DNA of 60,536 nt from the NCBI GenBank assembly GCA_021324655.1, contig JAJPIP010000057.1, forward strand, positions 1 to 60,536, written 5' to 3'. Shown piece by piece: positions 7,574 to 16,007 of the stretch. The stretch's first letter is position 1; every line of letters begins with the position of its first letter. Made by a program: the position numbers and the translations under genes. The notes beneath the pieces are model-generated. The model saw only the letters and a program-made list of their open reading frames with translations. It did not search any database and was not told the DNA's origin. This stretch comes from Pseudomonadota bacterium. Its GTDB lineage: Bacteria; Chloroflexota; UBA5177.

Positions 7574-8563
7574 GTGACGACCGAAACCCCGGCGCGAACG
7601 CTCTCGCGCCAGCAATTGATCGACCTGTACCGTCTCATGCTGCTGACGCGTGAGGTGGATAACCGCGTCCGTATTCTCTATCGACAGGGCAAAGTCACTG
7701 GCGGCGTCTACAGCCAGCTCGGTCATGAGGCGATCTCCGTCGGCAGCGCCTCGGCCCTGCGTCCCACCGACATCCTGGCGCCGATGCACCGTGACCTGGG
7801 CGCGCATCTGGTGCGTGGCATGGATCTGCGGCAGATCCTGGCGCAGCTCCTGGCGCGCGACAACGTCTACACCGGCGGCAGGGACAACGCCCTCCATATC
7901 GGCGATCAGCATTTGCGCGTCATCCCGCAGATCAGCCATCTCGGCGTCTCGATTCCGGTCGCGGCGGGCGCCGCGCTTGCGGCGCGGCAGCGCGGCGAGG
8001 ACAGCGTGGCCTTGACCTATGTCGGCGACGGCGCCATCAACACCGGCGATTTCCACGAGGGACTGAACTTCGCCGCGGCGCTGCGGCTCCCCTTTATCCT
8101 CATCATCGAGAACAACCAGTTTGCGTACTCGACGCCGCTCTCGCAACAGACCGCGCTCGATCAACTCGTCCGGCGTGCGTCCGGCTACGGCGTCCCGGGC
8201 GTGCGGGTGGACGGCAACGACGTGGTCGCCGTCTACGAGGCCGTCGCCGCGGCCGCGGAGCGGGCACGGGTCGGCGACGGGCCCACCCTCATCGAGGCGG
8301 TGACGATGCGCATGCGTGGCCACTCCGAGAATGACAATGCCTCCTATGTCCCCAAAGAATTGCTGGAGGAGTGGGGGGCCAGGGATCCAATCGAGCGCAT
8401 GGAGAGACAGCTGCTAGACGAGGGTATGATGAGTCCGGACGACGCCGCGCGTCTCAAGGCAGAGATTGCCGCCGAGGTCTCGCAGGCGGCCGACTGGGCG
8501 GAGGCCCAGCCTCTGCCGGAGCCGGAGAGCGCGGTTGCCGGCGTCTATGCGGAAGGAGAGTGA
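7574..8563 (+). CDS. pdhA: 2-oxoacid (pyruvate-type) dehydrogenase E1 component, alpha subunit
   Basis: This is the thiamine-diphosphate-binding alpha subunit of a heterotetrameric E1 that decarboxylates a 2-oxoacid and passes the acyl group to lipoyl-E2. The ThDP motif runs from GDG (151-153) to ENN (179-181), with the expected 26-28 residue spacing. The phosphorylation-loop-like MRMRGHSENDNASY is the family's active-site region. GTG 7574 follows GGAAGGAC; the 329-residue length is typical. E1beta starts two bases after the stop. Pyruvate is the likely substrate, but branched-chain oxoacid and acetoin dehydrogenases share this architecture, so substrate is inferred. Confidence 0.93.
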   Translation: MTTETPARTLSRQQLIDLYRLMLLTREVDNRVRILYRQGKVTGGVYSQLGHEAISVGSASALRPTDILAPMHRDLGAHLVRGMDLRQILAQLLARDNVYTGGRDNALHIGDQHLRVIPQISHLGVSIPVAAGAALAARQRGEDSVALTYVGDGAINTGDFHEGLNFAAALRLPFILIIENNQFAYSTPLSQQTALDQLVRRASGYGVPGVRVDGNDVVAVYEAVAAAAERARVGDGPTLIEAVTMRMRGHSENDNASYVPKELLEEWGARDPIERMERQLLDEGMMSPDDAARLKAEIAAEVSQAADWAEAQPLPEPESAVAGVYAEGE

Positions 8564-8565
8564 GC

Positions 8566-9540
8566 GTGGCTGAGGTCACGTATCTCGAGGCGATCAAAAC
8601 CGGGCTGCGCGAGGAGATGCAGCGCGACGAGAGCGTCTACATGCTGGGCGAGGACATCGGCGTCTACGGCGGCGCCTTCAAGGTGACGGCCGGCTTCCTC
8701 GACGAGTTCGGTCCCATGCGGGTCATCGACACCCCGCTCTCCGAGTCGGCGATTGTCGGCGCGGCGATCGGCTCGGCCCTCATGGGCCAGCGGCCCGTGG
8801 CCGAGATGCAGTTCATGGATTTCATTACCTGCGGCTTCAACCAGATCGTCAATATGGCCGCCAAGATGCACTACCGCAACCATCTACCGGTGCCGATGGT
8901 GATCCGCGGCCCCTCGGGCGGCGGAACGCACGGCGGGCCTTTCCACTCCCAGAACCCCGAGGCCTGGTTCGCGCACACCCCCGGCCTCAAAGTCGTGGCG
9001 CCGTCCACGCCGACCGACGCCTATGGCCTCATCAAGTCGGCGATTCGGGACAACAATCCGGTCCTCTACTTCGAGCACAAGTACCTGTACCGGCGTCTCA
9101 AAGAGGAGTTGCCGGGCCGCGACTATACCGTCCCCATCGGCAAGGCGCGCGTGGCGCGCGAGGGCACGGATCTCACCATCTACACCTATGGCTGGATGGT
9201 GGAGCAGTCGCTGCTGGCCGCCGAGCAACTGGCCGGCGAGGATACCTCGATCGAGGTCGTCGACCTGCGCACGGTGCACCCGCTCGACAAGGAAACGATC
9301 CTGCGCTCGATCGAGAAGACGAGCAAGGCGCTCATCGTCCATGAGGATACGCGGACGCTGGGCGTGGGCGCCGAGGTTGCCGCCATTCTGGCCGAAGAGG
9401 CGTTTGACATGCTGGACGGACCGATCGTCCGTGTCACCGCCCCCGACACGCCGGTTCCCTTCAGCCCTCCCCTGGAGCAAGCGTTTCTCCCCAATGCCGA
9501 GAAAATCGTGGCGGCCGCTCGGCGACTGGCCGCGTACTGA
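8566..9540 (+). CDS. pdhB: 2-oxoacid (pyruvate-type) dehydrogenase E1 component, beta subunit
   Basis: The 324-residue beta subunit starts at GTG 8566, directly behind the ribosome site GGAAGGAG that ends the alpha gene. Family landmarks: MLGEDIGVYGGAFKVT (Glu that activates ThDP), RVIDTPLSESAIVGAA, MQFMDFITCGFNQIVNMAAK and VIRGPSGGGTHGGPFHSQ. The C-terminal transketolase domain carries DLRTVHPLD and the E2-binding segment near PDTPVPFSPPLEQ. It pairs with the alpha subunit to form the active site and docks on the peripheral-subunit-binding domain of the E2 encoded 49 bases downstream. Confidence 0.94.
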   Translation: MAEVTYLEAIKTGLREEMQRDESVYMLGEDIGVYGGAFKVTAGFLDEFGPMRVIDTPLSESAIVGAAIGSALMGQRPVAEMQFMDFITCGFNQIVNMAAKMHYRNHLPVPMVIRGPSGGGTHGGPFHSQNPEAWFAHTPGLKVVAPSTPTDAYGLIKSAIRDNNPVLYFEHKYLYRRLKEELPGRDYTVPIGKARVAREGTDLTIYTYGWMVEQSLLAAEQLAGEDTSIEVVDLRTVHPLDKETILRSIEKTSKALIVHEDTRTLGVGAEVAAILAEEAFDMLDGPIVRVTAPDTPVPFSPPLEQAFLPNAEKIVAAARRLAAY

Positions 9541-9589
9541 TCGGGTGCCTACCATTCCTGGATACCGATCGTTCTCAGAGGAGTAGCCA

Positions 9590-10972
9590 ATGTCCACCGT
9601 CATCGTCATGCCCCAGCTCGGCGAGTCCGTCGCGGAAGGCATCATCGGCAAGTGGCTCAAGCAGGAGGGGGATCGGATCGAGAAGGATGAGCCGATCGTC
9701 GAGGTGATTACCGACAAGGTGAACGCCGAGATTCCGTCACCGGTCGCCGGTGTCCTTGAGAAGATCACCCAGCCGGAAGGCGCGACCGTCGCGGTGGGAC
9801 AGGAAATCGCGGTGGTGGGTGACAGCGCCTCCGGGAACGGCGCCTCCGGCAACGGGGCATCCTCGGTTGAGGCGCCGCAGCCGGTGAGCGCGACGCCGGC
9901 TGCCGACATGGCTCCGACCATGCCGCCCGATGCGCAGCAAGTGAGCGCCGGCCCGGCAACGCAAACCGTCGTGGTGGACCGGCCGCGCAGCGAGCGGGTG
10001 CGCACCTCGCCGCTGGTGAAGCGTCTGGCCGAGGAGCACGGCATCAATCTCGCCGAGGTGCCGGGTACCGGCATCGGCGGACGGGTCAGCAAGCAGGATA
10101 TCCTCGCTTTCATCGAGCAGAGACCGCAGCCCGCGCCCCATCTGGCGCCGACCGGCGTCTTCGAGGCGCCGGCCAGGCCGGAGCCGGCGGTGCAGGCTCC
10201 GCCCGCCGCCCCGCCACGCGCGCCGCAGCCGGCCCAGCCCGCCGGGGCACGCGCGCTCGGACCCGGCGAGGAACTGGTGCCGGTCTCGCCGCTGCGCAAG
10301 ATGATCGCCGAGCGGATGGTGCAGAGCGTCTACACCATTCCCCATGCCGTCACCATGGCCGAGGTCGACATGACGCCGGTGGTCCGGTATCGCGACGCCC
10401 ACAAGCGGGCGTACCAGGAGCGTGAAGGCGCCCCGCTCTCGCTGGTGGCGTTTGTCATCAAGGCGACGGTCGATGCGCTCAAAGAGTTCCCGCTGGTCAA
10501 CGCCGAGTGGGCCGGCGACAACATCATCCTGAAGCACGAGATCAACATCAACGTGGCGGTGGATGCACCGGAGGGCCTGACCATTCCCGTCATCCACCAG
10601 GCCGATCACCTGAGTCTGGCCGGGATCTCGGCGGCGGTGGTCGATCTCGCCCGGCGGGCGCGTGAGCGCAAGCTGAAGATCGAGGACATGCAGGGCGGAA
10701 CCTTTACCGTCAACAACACGGGGGCCCTCGGTTCCGTGGCCGGCGTCTCCATCATCAACTATCCGCAGGCCGGCATCCTCTCCTCGGGCGCTATTGTCAA
10801 GCGTCCGGTCGTCCTGGAGACGGGGGCCGGCGACACGATCGCCATTCGCAGCATGATGACGCTCTCCTTCTCGTTCGATCACCGGGTGCTCGACGGCGGC
10901 ACGTCCGCCGCCTTCGTCAATGCCGTCAAGAACCGGCTTGAAGGCTGGAGTCCCGACTATCCCCTGTACTGA
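9590..10972 (+). CDS. pdhC: Dihydrolipoamide acyltransferase (E2)
   Basis: The 460-residue E2 has the standard order: one lipoyl domain (residues 1-80, lipoyl-Lys43 in EVITDKVNAEI), an Ala/Pro/Gly linker, a peripheral-subunit-binding domain (about 137-175, VRTSPLVKRLAEEHGI to GRVSKQDILAFIE), a second Pro/Ala linker, and the catalytic domain with SFDHRVLDGG (His431 and Asp435). It forms the multimeric core and transfers the acyl group to CoA. The ribosome site GAGGAG is six bases before the ATG. No E3 gene is present. lipA follows after eight bases, so the enzyme's own cofactor is made from the same transcript. Confidence 0.94.
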   Translation: MSTVIVMPQLGESVAEGIIGKWLKQEGDRIEKDEPIVEVITDKVNAEIPSPVAGVLEKITQPEGATVAVGQEIAVVGDSASGNGASGNGASSVEAPQPVSATPAADMAPTMPPDAQQVSAGPATQTVVVDRPRSERVRTSPLVKRLAEEHGINLAEVPGTGIGGRVSKQDILAFIEQRPQPAPHLAPTGVFEAPARPEPAVQAPPAAPPRAPQPAQPAGARALGPGEELVPVSPLRKMIAERMVQSVYTIPHAVTMAEVDMTPVVRYRDAHKRAYQEREGAPLSLVAFVIKATVDALKEFPLVNAEWAGDNIILKHEININVAVDAPEGLTIPVIHQADHLSLAGISAAVVDLARRARERKLKIEDMQGGTFTVNNTGALGSVAGVSIINYPQAGILSSGAIVKRPVVLETGAGDTIAIRSMMTLSFSFDHRVLDGGTSAAFVNAVKNRLEGWSPDYPLY

Positions 10973-10980
10973 GGCACGAT

Positions 10981-11880
10981 TTGGTCACTGATATTCCCCT
11001 GCGTCCCATCCCCCAGCGGCCGGACTGGCTGAAGGTCCGGCTGCCGGCCGGTCCCCGCTACATCGAGCTCAAGAACCTGATGCGCGAGCAGGCGCTCCAC
11101 ACCGTCTGCGAGGAAGCGCGCTGTCCCAATATCGGCGAGTGCTGGGGGCACGGTACCGCAACGTTCATGATCCTGGGGGACGTCTGTACCCGCGCCTGCC
11201 GCTACTGCGCCGTCACGTCCGGGCGCCCCACCACGCTCGATCTCACCGAGCCGAAGCGGGTGGCGGAGACGGTGCAGACGATGGGTCTGCGGCATGCCGT
11301 CGTGACCTCGGTGGACCGCGACGATCTGCCCGACGGCGGCGCTTCCCTCTTTGCCGCCACCATCCGCAAGATCCACGAGCTCAATCCCGACTGTGCCGTC
11401 GAGGTGCTCACTCCCGACTTCCAGGGCGCGCTGGGCTCGATCCGCATCGTGCTGAACGCGCAGCCCGAGATTTTCAATCACAACATCGAGACGGTGCGTC
11501 GGGTTTTTCCGTCGGTCCGTCCCGGCCGCTCCCGTTATGACATCTCGCTGGAGGTGCTACGTCTCGCCAGGGAGATGAATCGAGACGGTCTCACCAAGTC
11601 CGGCATCATGGTGGGACTGGGGGAGACCCGGGAGGAGATCCTGCAGACGATGGGCGACCTGCGCGCCGTCGGCGTGGACATCCTCACCATCGGCCAGTAT
11701 CTGCAGCCGACCGGCAAACACGTGCCGATCGATCGGTACTATCACCCCGACGAGTTCGCCGACCTGCGGACGGAAGGCTTCGCCCGTGGCTTCAGTCACG
11801 TCGAGTCCGGCCCGCTGGTGCGTAGCTCCTATCACGCCCACGAGCAGTCGGATATGCTGCGCGCGAGGAAAACCGGATGA
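10981..11880 (+). CDS. lipA: Lipoyl synthase
   Basis: LipA is a radical-SAM enzyme that inserts two sulfurs into the octanoyl chain on the lipoyl domain. The auxiliary-cluster cysteines are Cys43, Cys48 and Cys54 (CEEARCPNIGEC), the radical-SAM cluster is Cys69-Cys73-Cys76 (CTRACRYC), and the conserved C-terminal serine region is VRSSYHAHE. The length of 299 fits the family. The start appears to be TTG 10981, eight bases after the E2 stop, as no ATG or GTG fits the conserved N terminus. The end overlaps the ferredoxin start by four bases (ATGA). Confidence 0.96.
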   Translation: MVTDIPLRPIPQRPDWLKVRLPAGPRYIELKNLMREQALHTVCEEARCPNIGECWGHGTATFMILGDVCTRACRYCAVTSGRPTTLDLTEPKRVAETVQTMGLRHAVVTSVDRDDLPDGGASLFAATIRKIHELNPDCAVEVLTPDFQGALGSIRIVLNAQPEIFNHNIETVRRVFPSVRPGRSRYDISLEVLRLAREMNRDGLTKSGIMVGLGETREEILQTMGDLRAVGVDILTIGQYLQPTGKHVPIDRYYHPDEFADLRTEGFARGFSHVESGPLVRSSYHAHEQSDMLRARKTG

Positions 11881-12149
11881 AGCTGGAAGATAAGCTCTTT
11901 CTCGACAAGTTCACCCGCGACGAGCGCTCTCACATCGACATCGTCTCGGACGACGTCTGCCGGCGCTGCCCCGACAAGCCGTGCACGATCGTCTGTCCCG
12001 CCGACGTCTATCACTGGGAGGGCGATCACATCGTCGTCTCCTACGAGAACTGCATCGAATGCGGCGCCTGCCGCCTGATCTGCCCCTACAACAACATCGC
12101 CTGCACCATGCCTCGCGGTGGTTTCGGTGTGCAGTATCGCTACGGGTAA
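11877..12149 (+). CDS. FixX-like ferredoxin coupled to lipA
   Basis: The 90-residue protein is of the FixX/YdiT type that normally works beside FixC/ETF-quinone oxidoreductase: the ending PRGGFGVQYRYG and the VVSYENCIECGACR segment are diagnostic. It has two possible 4Fe-4S sets, CRRCPDKPCTIVCP (CX2CX4CX3CP) and CIECGACRLICP (CX2CX2CX3CP). No fixA, fixB or fixC is nearby. The ATG overlaps the lipA stop and lipB follows, so the setting points to electron or cluster supply for LipA rather than ETF metabolism. That role is inference; FixX-family membership is clear. Confidence 0.88.
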   Translation: MKLEDKLFLDKFTRDERSHIDIVSDDVCRRCPDKPCTIVCPADVYHWEGDHIVVSYENCIECGACRLICPYNNIACTMPRGGFGVQYRYG

Positions 12150-12172
12150 CCCGGTGGCGCTCACCCGCGACC

Positions 12173-12222
12173 CCTCTCCCATTGCGATGGGAGAGGAGAG
12201 TAGGGCAGAGCAGGGCTCTGCC
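12173..12222. repeat. Two adjacent perfect hairpins between the ferredoxin gene and lipB
   Basis: The first hairpin pairs CCTCTCCCAT (12173-12182) with ATGGGAGAGG (12187-12196) over a four-base loop. The second pairs GGCAGAGC (12204-12211) with GCTCTGCC (12215-12222) over three bases. Both are perfect. The block looks like a dispersed intergenic repeat (REP-like) rather than a terminator, because no T-run follows. A similar pyrimidine/purine inverted repeat lies in the 3' end of hemE. Confidence 0.6.
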
Positions 12223-12300
12223 ACTACAAGGACGGTGGAACAGGGGATGGGGCCTTCGCGATCTGTCCCCCCCTCGCCCACCGCAGGGGGAGAGCAACGT

Positions 12301-13065
12301 GTGAGACCAGGGCCTGCCGCAAGGGTGACAGGGAAACCCCTGGGCGAACACGTTGTTGGGCTAGGGGGTGACGGCCGGCCCCTCCTCGTCCGCCGCCTCG
12401 GCCGTGTCGACTATCAAGATGCCTGGGACTTGCAACGGCGACTCGCCGACGCGCGGCGGGAGGATCTCATCCCCGATACTCTCCTCCTCCTGGAGCATCC
12501 GCATACCTACACGCTGGGGCGGCGCGGCCGCCGCGAGAATATCCTGATCCCGCCGGAGGACATTGCGGTGCGGGGCATCGCCGTCCACGACGTCGATCGC
12601 GGGGGCGATGTGACCTACCACGGTCCTGATCAGTTGGTCGGCTATCCGATCCTGAAGCTGCCGGAGGGCTACACCTTCGTGCGCTACATCCGGACGCTGG
12701 AAAGCGCCTTGCTGTCCTCGATCCGTGATCTGGGCTTCGACGCCGGCCTCCTGGAAGGATATTCCGGCGTGTGGGCGGGGGATGAGAAACTCTGCGCCAT
12801 TGGCGTCAAGGTCGACGCCGCCGGCGTGACCACCCACGGCTTCGCCCTCAACGTGAATACCGATCTGTCTTACTTCGGCCACATCGTGCCCTGTGGCATC
12901 ACGGACAAGGGGGTGACCTCGCTTCAGGCGCTGCGGGGGCGCCGTGTCTCGATGCGGAAGGTCGAAGACGCGGTGGTCTGCCGCCTGGCGGAGACGTTTG
13001 GCCTGGTCCCGACACGGGCCGGACGCAAGGCCCATGTCGCGGAGCTTCATCGCCTCGCGCTCTGA
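12301..13065 (+). CDS. lipB: Octanoyl-ACP:protein octanoyltransferase
   Basis: LipB moves octanoate from acyl carrier protein to the lipoyl-domain lysine, giving the substrate of LipA. Motifs: LLLLEHPHTYTLGRRG, the active-site loop DRGGDVTYHGPDQLVGYPIL, then KLCAIGVKV (catalytic Lys), HGFALNVNTDLSYF and IVPCGI (catalytic Cys). GTG 12301 is chosen because AGGGGGAGAG lies just upstream; GTG 12325 is possible, and the frame is open back through the repeat block to 12118. The 254-residue product therefore has a non-conserved N terminus of about 20 residues. Confidence 0.93.
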   Translation: MRPGPAARVTGKPLGEHVVGLGGDGRPLLVRRLGRVDYQDAWDLQRRLADARREDLIPDTLLLLEHPHTYTLGRRGRRENILIPPEDIAVRGIAVHDVDRGGDVTYHGPDQLVGYPILKLPEGYTFVRYIRTLESALLSSIRDLGFDAGLLEGYSGVWAGDEKLCAIGVKVDAAGVTTHGFALNVNTDLSYFGHIVPCGITDKGVTSLQALRGRRVSMRKVEDAVVCRLAETFGLVPTRAGRKAHVAELHRLAL

Positions 13066-13118
13066 CGTGGGCCGCCGGCTCTCGGCTGGGCACTCATAAA
13101 ATGAGACGGAGGTAGCCA

Positions 13119-14870
13119 ATGGTGCGGATACTGCGCGTGGCGCTCGATCAGATGAATCCGGTGGTCGGCGCGCTGCAAGGGAATGCGGACCGCATCATCT
13201 CAGGCATCCGGCAAGCGGAGGATCTGGGCGCCGATGTCGTCGCCTTTCCCGAGCTCGCCATCACCGGCTATCCGCCGGAGGATCTCGTCCTCAAGCCGAA
13301 CTTCATCGCCGAGAATCGCTGCCAGCTCGAGCGGATCGCCGCGTCGGTGGGCGACATGACGGCGATCGTCGGGTTCGTGGACACCGACGGCCAGGATATC
13401 TATAACGCGGCGGCCCTGATGCAACAGGGAAAAATCGTCGGCGTGCATCGCAAGTTCTTCCTGCCCAATTACTCCGTGTTCGATGAGCAGCGCTACTTCA
13501 AGGCCGGCAGCGAGTGGGCCGTCTATACGGTTCGCGGTGTCCGGATCGGCATCACGATCTGCGAGGACATCTGGTATCCCGTCGGTCCCGCCACCCTGCA
13601 GGCAATGGCCGGGGCCGAAGTCATCATCAACATCAACGGGTCGCCCTTCCGGGCCGGCAAGCATGCGCAGCGCGAGCGGATGATCGCGACGCGCGCCCTC
13701 GACGAGCTCTGCTACGTGTGCTACCTGAACATGGTCGGCGGCCAGGACGAGCTGGTCTTCGAGGGCGGAAGCTTCATCTGCGACCAGGACGGCGACCGGA
13801 TGGCGCAGGCACGGACCTTTGAAGAGGACATGCTGGTCGCCGATCTCGACGTCGAGGCCGTCTTCTCGGCTCGCCTGCACGATACGCGGCGTCGCCAGGG
13901 CGCGCTCCTCCCCGATGATTTCTGGCACAGACGGGGACAGCAGCTCGAAACGCCGCTGGCTGCCCCTGCCGAGCCGCAGCGGAACCCACTGCCGAAACGG
14001 TGCGAAGAGGTGCCGCGTGGACCAGCCGAGATGTACGGAGCGCTGGTGCTGGGCACCCGGGACTATGTCCAGAAGACGGGCGCGGGCAAGGTCGTGATCG
14101 CGCTCTCCGGCGGCATCGATTCCAGTCTGGTGGCCGCCATTGCCGTCGATGCCCTGGGCGCCGAGAACGTCACGGGCGTGTCCATGCCATCCCGCTACTC
14201 TTCCGAAGGGAGCCGCAGCGATGCCGGCGAGCTGGCGCACAACCTCGGCATTCCTTGCCTGTCGATCCCGATCGAGGACGTTTTCGGCGGCTACCTGCAC
14301 ACCCTGGAAGGCGCCTTCCAGGGACGCGAGCCCGATGTCACCGAGGAGAATCTGCAGGCCCGCATCCGCGGCAACCTGGTGATGGCTCTGACCAACAAGT
14401 TCGGGGGGATCGTGCTGACGACCGGCAACAAGAGCGAGATGGCGGTGGGCTACAGCACGCTGTACGGAGATCTGGCCGGCGGCTTTGCCGTCATCAAGGA
14501 TGTCTTCAAGACGGACGTCTACCGTCTGGCACGGTGGCGGAACGAGCAAGCCGGTCAACCGCTCATTCCGGAGGCGGTGCTGGTAAAACCGCCCTCGGCG
14601 GAGCTACGTCCCGGGCAGCTCGACCAGCAAAGCCTCCCCCCGTATGACATCCTGGACGGCATTCTGAAGATGTACGTCGAGGATGACCGTAGCATCGAGG
14701 ATATCGTGGCCCATGGCTTCGACCAGGCGACGGTGGTGCGCGTCATCAACATGGTGGACCGGGCTGAGTACAAGCGCCGCCAGGCCCCGCCCGGCGTCAA
14801 GATCAGCGCCCTCGCCTTCGGCAAAGATCGCCGCCTGCCCATCGTCAACGGCTATCGAGTAAGGGTGTAA
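13119..14870 (+). CDS. nadE: Glutamine-dependent NAD+ synthetase
   Basis: The 583-residue two-domain enzyme makes NAD from nicotinate adenine dinucleotide with glutamine as nitrogen donor. The N-terminal amidase (nitrilase fold) shows FPELAITGYPPEDL (Glu), HRKFFLPNYSVFDEQRYF (Lys) and GITICEDIW (Cys). The C-terminal synthetase begins near residue 300 with the pyrophosphatase P-loop ALSGGIDSSLVA and contains TTGNKSEMAVGY. The ribosome site GGAGGT precedes ATG 13119. The SET-domain gene starts on the base after the stop, so the two are very likely one transcript. Confidence 0.96.
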   Translation: MVRILRVALDQMNPVVGALQGNADRIISGIRQAEDLGADVVAFPELAITGYPPEDLVLKPNFIAENRCQLERIAASVGDMTAIVGFVDTDGQDIYNAAALMQQGKIVGVHRKFFLPNYSVFDEQRYFKAGSEWAVYTVRGVRIGITICEDIWYPVGPATLQAMAGAEVIININGSPFRAGKHAQRERMIATRALDELCYVCYLNMVGGQDELVFEGGSFICDQDGDRMAQARTFEEDMLVADLDVEAVFSARLHDTRRRQGALLPDDFWHRRGQQLETPLAAPAEPQRNPLPKRCEEVPRGPAEMYGALVLGTRDYVQKTGAGKVVIALSGGIDSSLVAAIAVDALGAENVTGVSMPSRYSSEGSRSDAGELAHNLGIPCLSIPIEDVFGGYLHTLEGAFQGREPDVTEENLQARIRGNLVMALTNKFGGIVLTTGNKSEMAVGYSTLYGDLAGGFAVIKDVFKTDVYRLARWRNEQAGQPLIPEAVLVKPPSAELRPGQLDQQSLPPYDILDGILKMYVEDDRSIEDIVAHGFDQATVVRVINMVDRAEYKRRQAPPGVKISALAFGKDRRLPIVNGYRVRV

Positions 14871-15389
14871 GTGGACGATTCGGCCGGCGGGTCGGTGTCC
14901 TGGCTGGACCCGCGGATCGAGGTGGGAGACTCCGCCATTCATGGGAAGGGACTCGTGGCGCGTGAATCCGTGCGCGCCGGAGAGGTGGTCATCCGCTGGG
15001 GCGGCGAGATGCTGCCGCTTGCGGCGCTGGATGACCTGAAGACGCGCGAGCGCTACGACTGTGCCGCGCTCTCGGAGGACACGATCATTGTCTTTGCCGC
15101 CGAGGACCCGGTCATCTACGGCAATCACTCCTGCGATCCCAATCTCTGGATGGAGAGCGAGACGGCAATCTCGGTTCGCCGCGATATTGCGGCGGGAGAG
15201 GAGCTGACGATCGACTACGCCGTCCTCAGCGACGACCCGACGTGGTCGATGGGATGCGCCTGCGGCTCACCTCTCTGCCGGGGCGTCGTCCGGGGCGACG
15301 ACTGGGCGCGTCCCGAGCTTCAGGAGCGTTACCGTGGCCACTTCGCGCCCTACCTCACCCGGCGCTACCGTCGAGAGGCATCTCCATGA
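14871..15389 (+). CDS. SET-domain protein (putative lysine methyltransferase)
   Basis: The 172-residue protein carries a complete small SET domain: IHGKGLVARESVRAGEVV (first strand and SAM-binding start), YGNHSCDPNLW (the NHSCxPN pseudoknot motif), GEELTIDYAVL (catalytic Tyr region) and a post-SET-like CGSPLCRG cysteine cluster preceded by GCACG. Such proteins methylate protein lysines with SAM; bacterial targets are mostly unknown. GTG 14871 directly abuts the nadE stop with no spacer. The link to NAD synthesis may be only transcriptional. Confidence 0.85.
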   Translation: MDDSAGGSVSWLDPRIEVGDSAIHGKGLVARESVRAGEVVIRWGGEMLPLAALDDLKTRERYDCAALSEDTIIVFAAEDPVIYGNHSCDPNLWMESETAISVRRDIAAGEELTIDYAVLSDDPTWSMGCACGSPLCRGVVRGDDWARPELQERYRGHFAPYLTRRYRREASP

Positions 15390-15480
15390 TGAGGTGCGTC
15401 TCGGGGTCGCTGAGCCCGTGGTCCATGCCACATCTGAGAGCTGTTCGCCGCCGGACCCTTGCCGTCAGCGGCGGATTGTC

Positions 15481-15906
15481 TTAGTCGGCGACGTCCCGGT
15501 ACCCAACGACATGGGTCACCCGCACCCGAACGAACAGCTCGCCGGGAGCGCCGTTGCGGGCGCCGTACTCCTCGGCGCGGTCGGCGCCCATGTAGCGTCC
15601 CCCGATTCTCGCCGCCCAGTAGCGCAGCTGCTGCGGATCGTCGTGGAGCGTGGCCGTACCGTCGATCGTGACGTAGGAGAAGGGTGGATTCTTGTCGTCC
15701 ACGCAGAGCGAGATGCGGCCGTCCCGCCGGATCGCCCTGGCCTTGACCGAGTCGTGGTCGGTGGTGAAGACGATCTCATCACCGTCGAGATCGATCCAGA
15801 CCGGGGAGCAGTGCGGCCGCCCATCGGCGCGTGTCACGCCGGCAATTGCCGTCCGCGGCGCCTCGCTCACAAAATGCTTCCACTCATCACCCTGCATGTG
15901 TCTCAT
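15481..15906 (-). CDS. PPOX-class (pyridoxamine-oxidase-like) F420/FMN oxidoreductase
   Basis: The 141-residue protein is a split-barrel flavin/F420-binding protein of the PPOX class, often labelled F420-dependent. Landmarks: TAIAGVTRADGRPHCSPVW as the first barrel strands, EIVFTTDHDSVKARAIRRD, and ISLCVDDKNPPFSYVTIDG. Substrate is unknown; relatives reduce biliverdin or quinones. ATG 15906 is chosen (AGGGGG upstream); the frame is open to 15993. If the F420 assignment holds, the host makes deazaflavin, which is known in some Chloroflexota and in Actinomycetota. Confidence 0.75.
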   Translation of the reverse strand: MRHMQGDEWKHFVSEAPRTAIAGVTRADGRPHCSPVWIDLDGDEIVFTTDHDSVKARAIRRDGRISLCVDDKNPPFSYVTIDGTATLHDDPQQLRYWAARIGGRYMGADRAEEYGARNGAPGELFVRVRVTHVVGYRDVAD

Positions 15907-16007
15907 CGTGCTGTCCCCCTGCGTATGGTACGGCGTCCTGTCCACGCCGCGGCCGAGCAATCCGGACGTCCTTTCAGGGCTCACCTCCCTCAAGCGTCAC
16001 ACCCGAG

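Noticed and set aside
8884-10299. 471-codon minus-strand frame across E1beta and E2
   Set aside because: Shadow of the E2 linker regions; Gly/Ala/Ser-rich content mirrors the Pro/Ala linker on the other strand.
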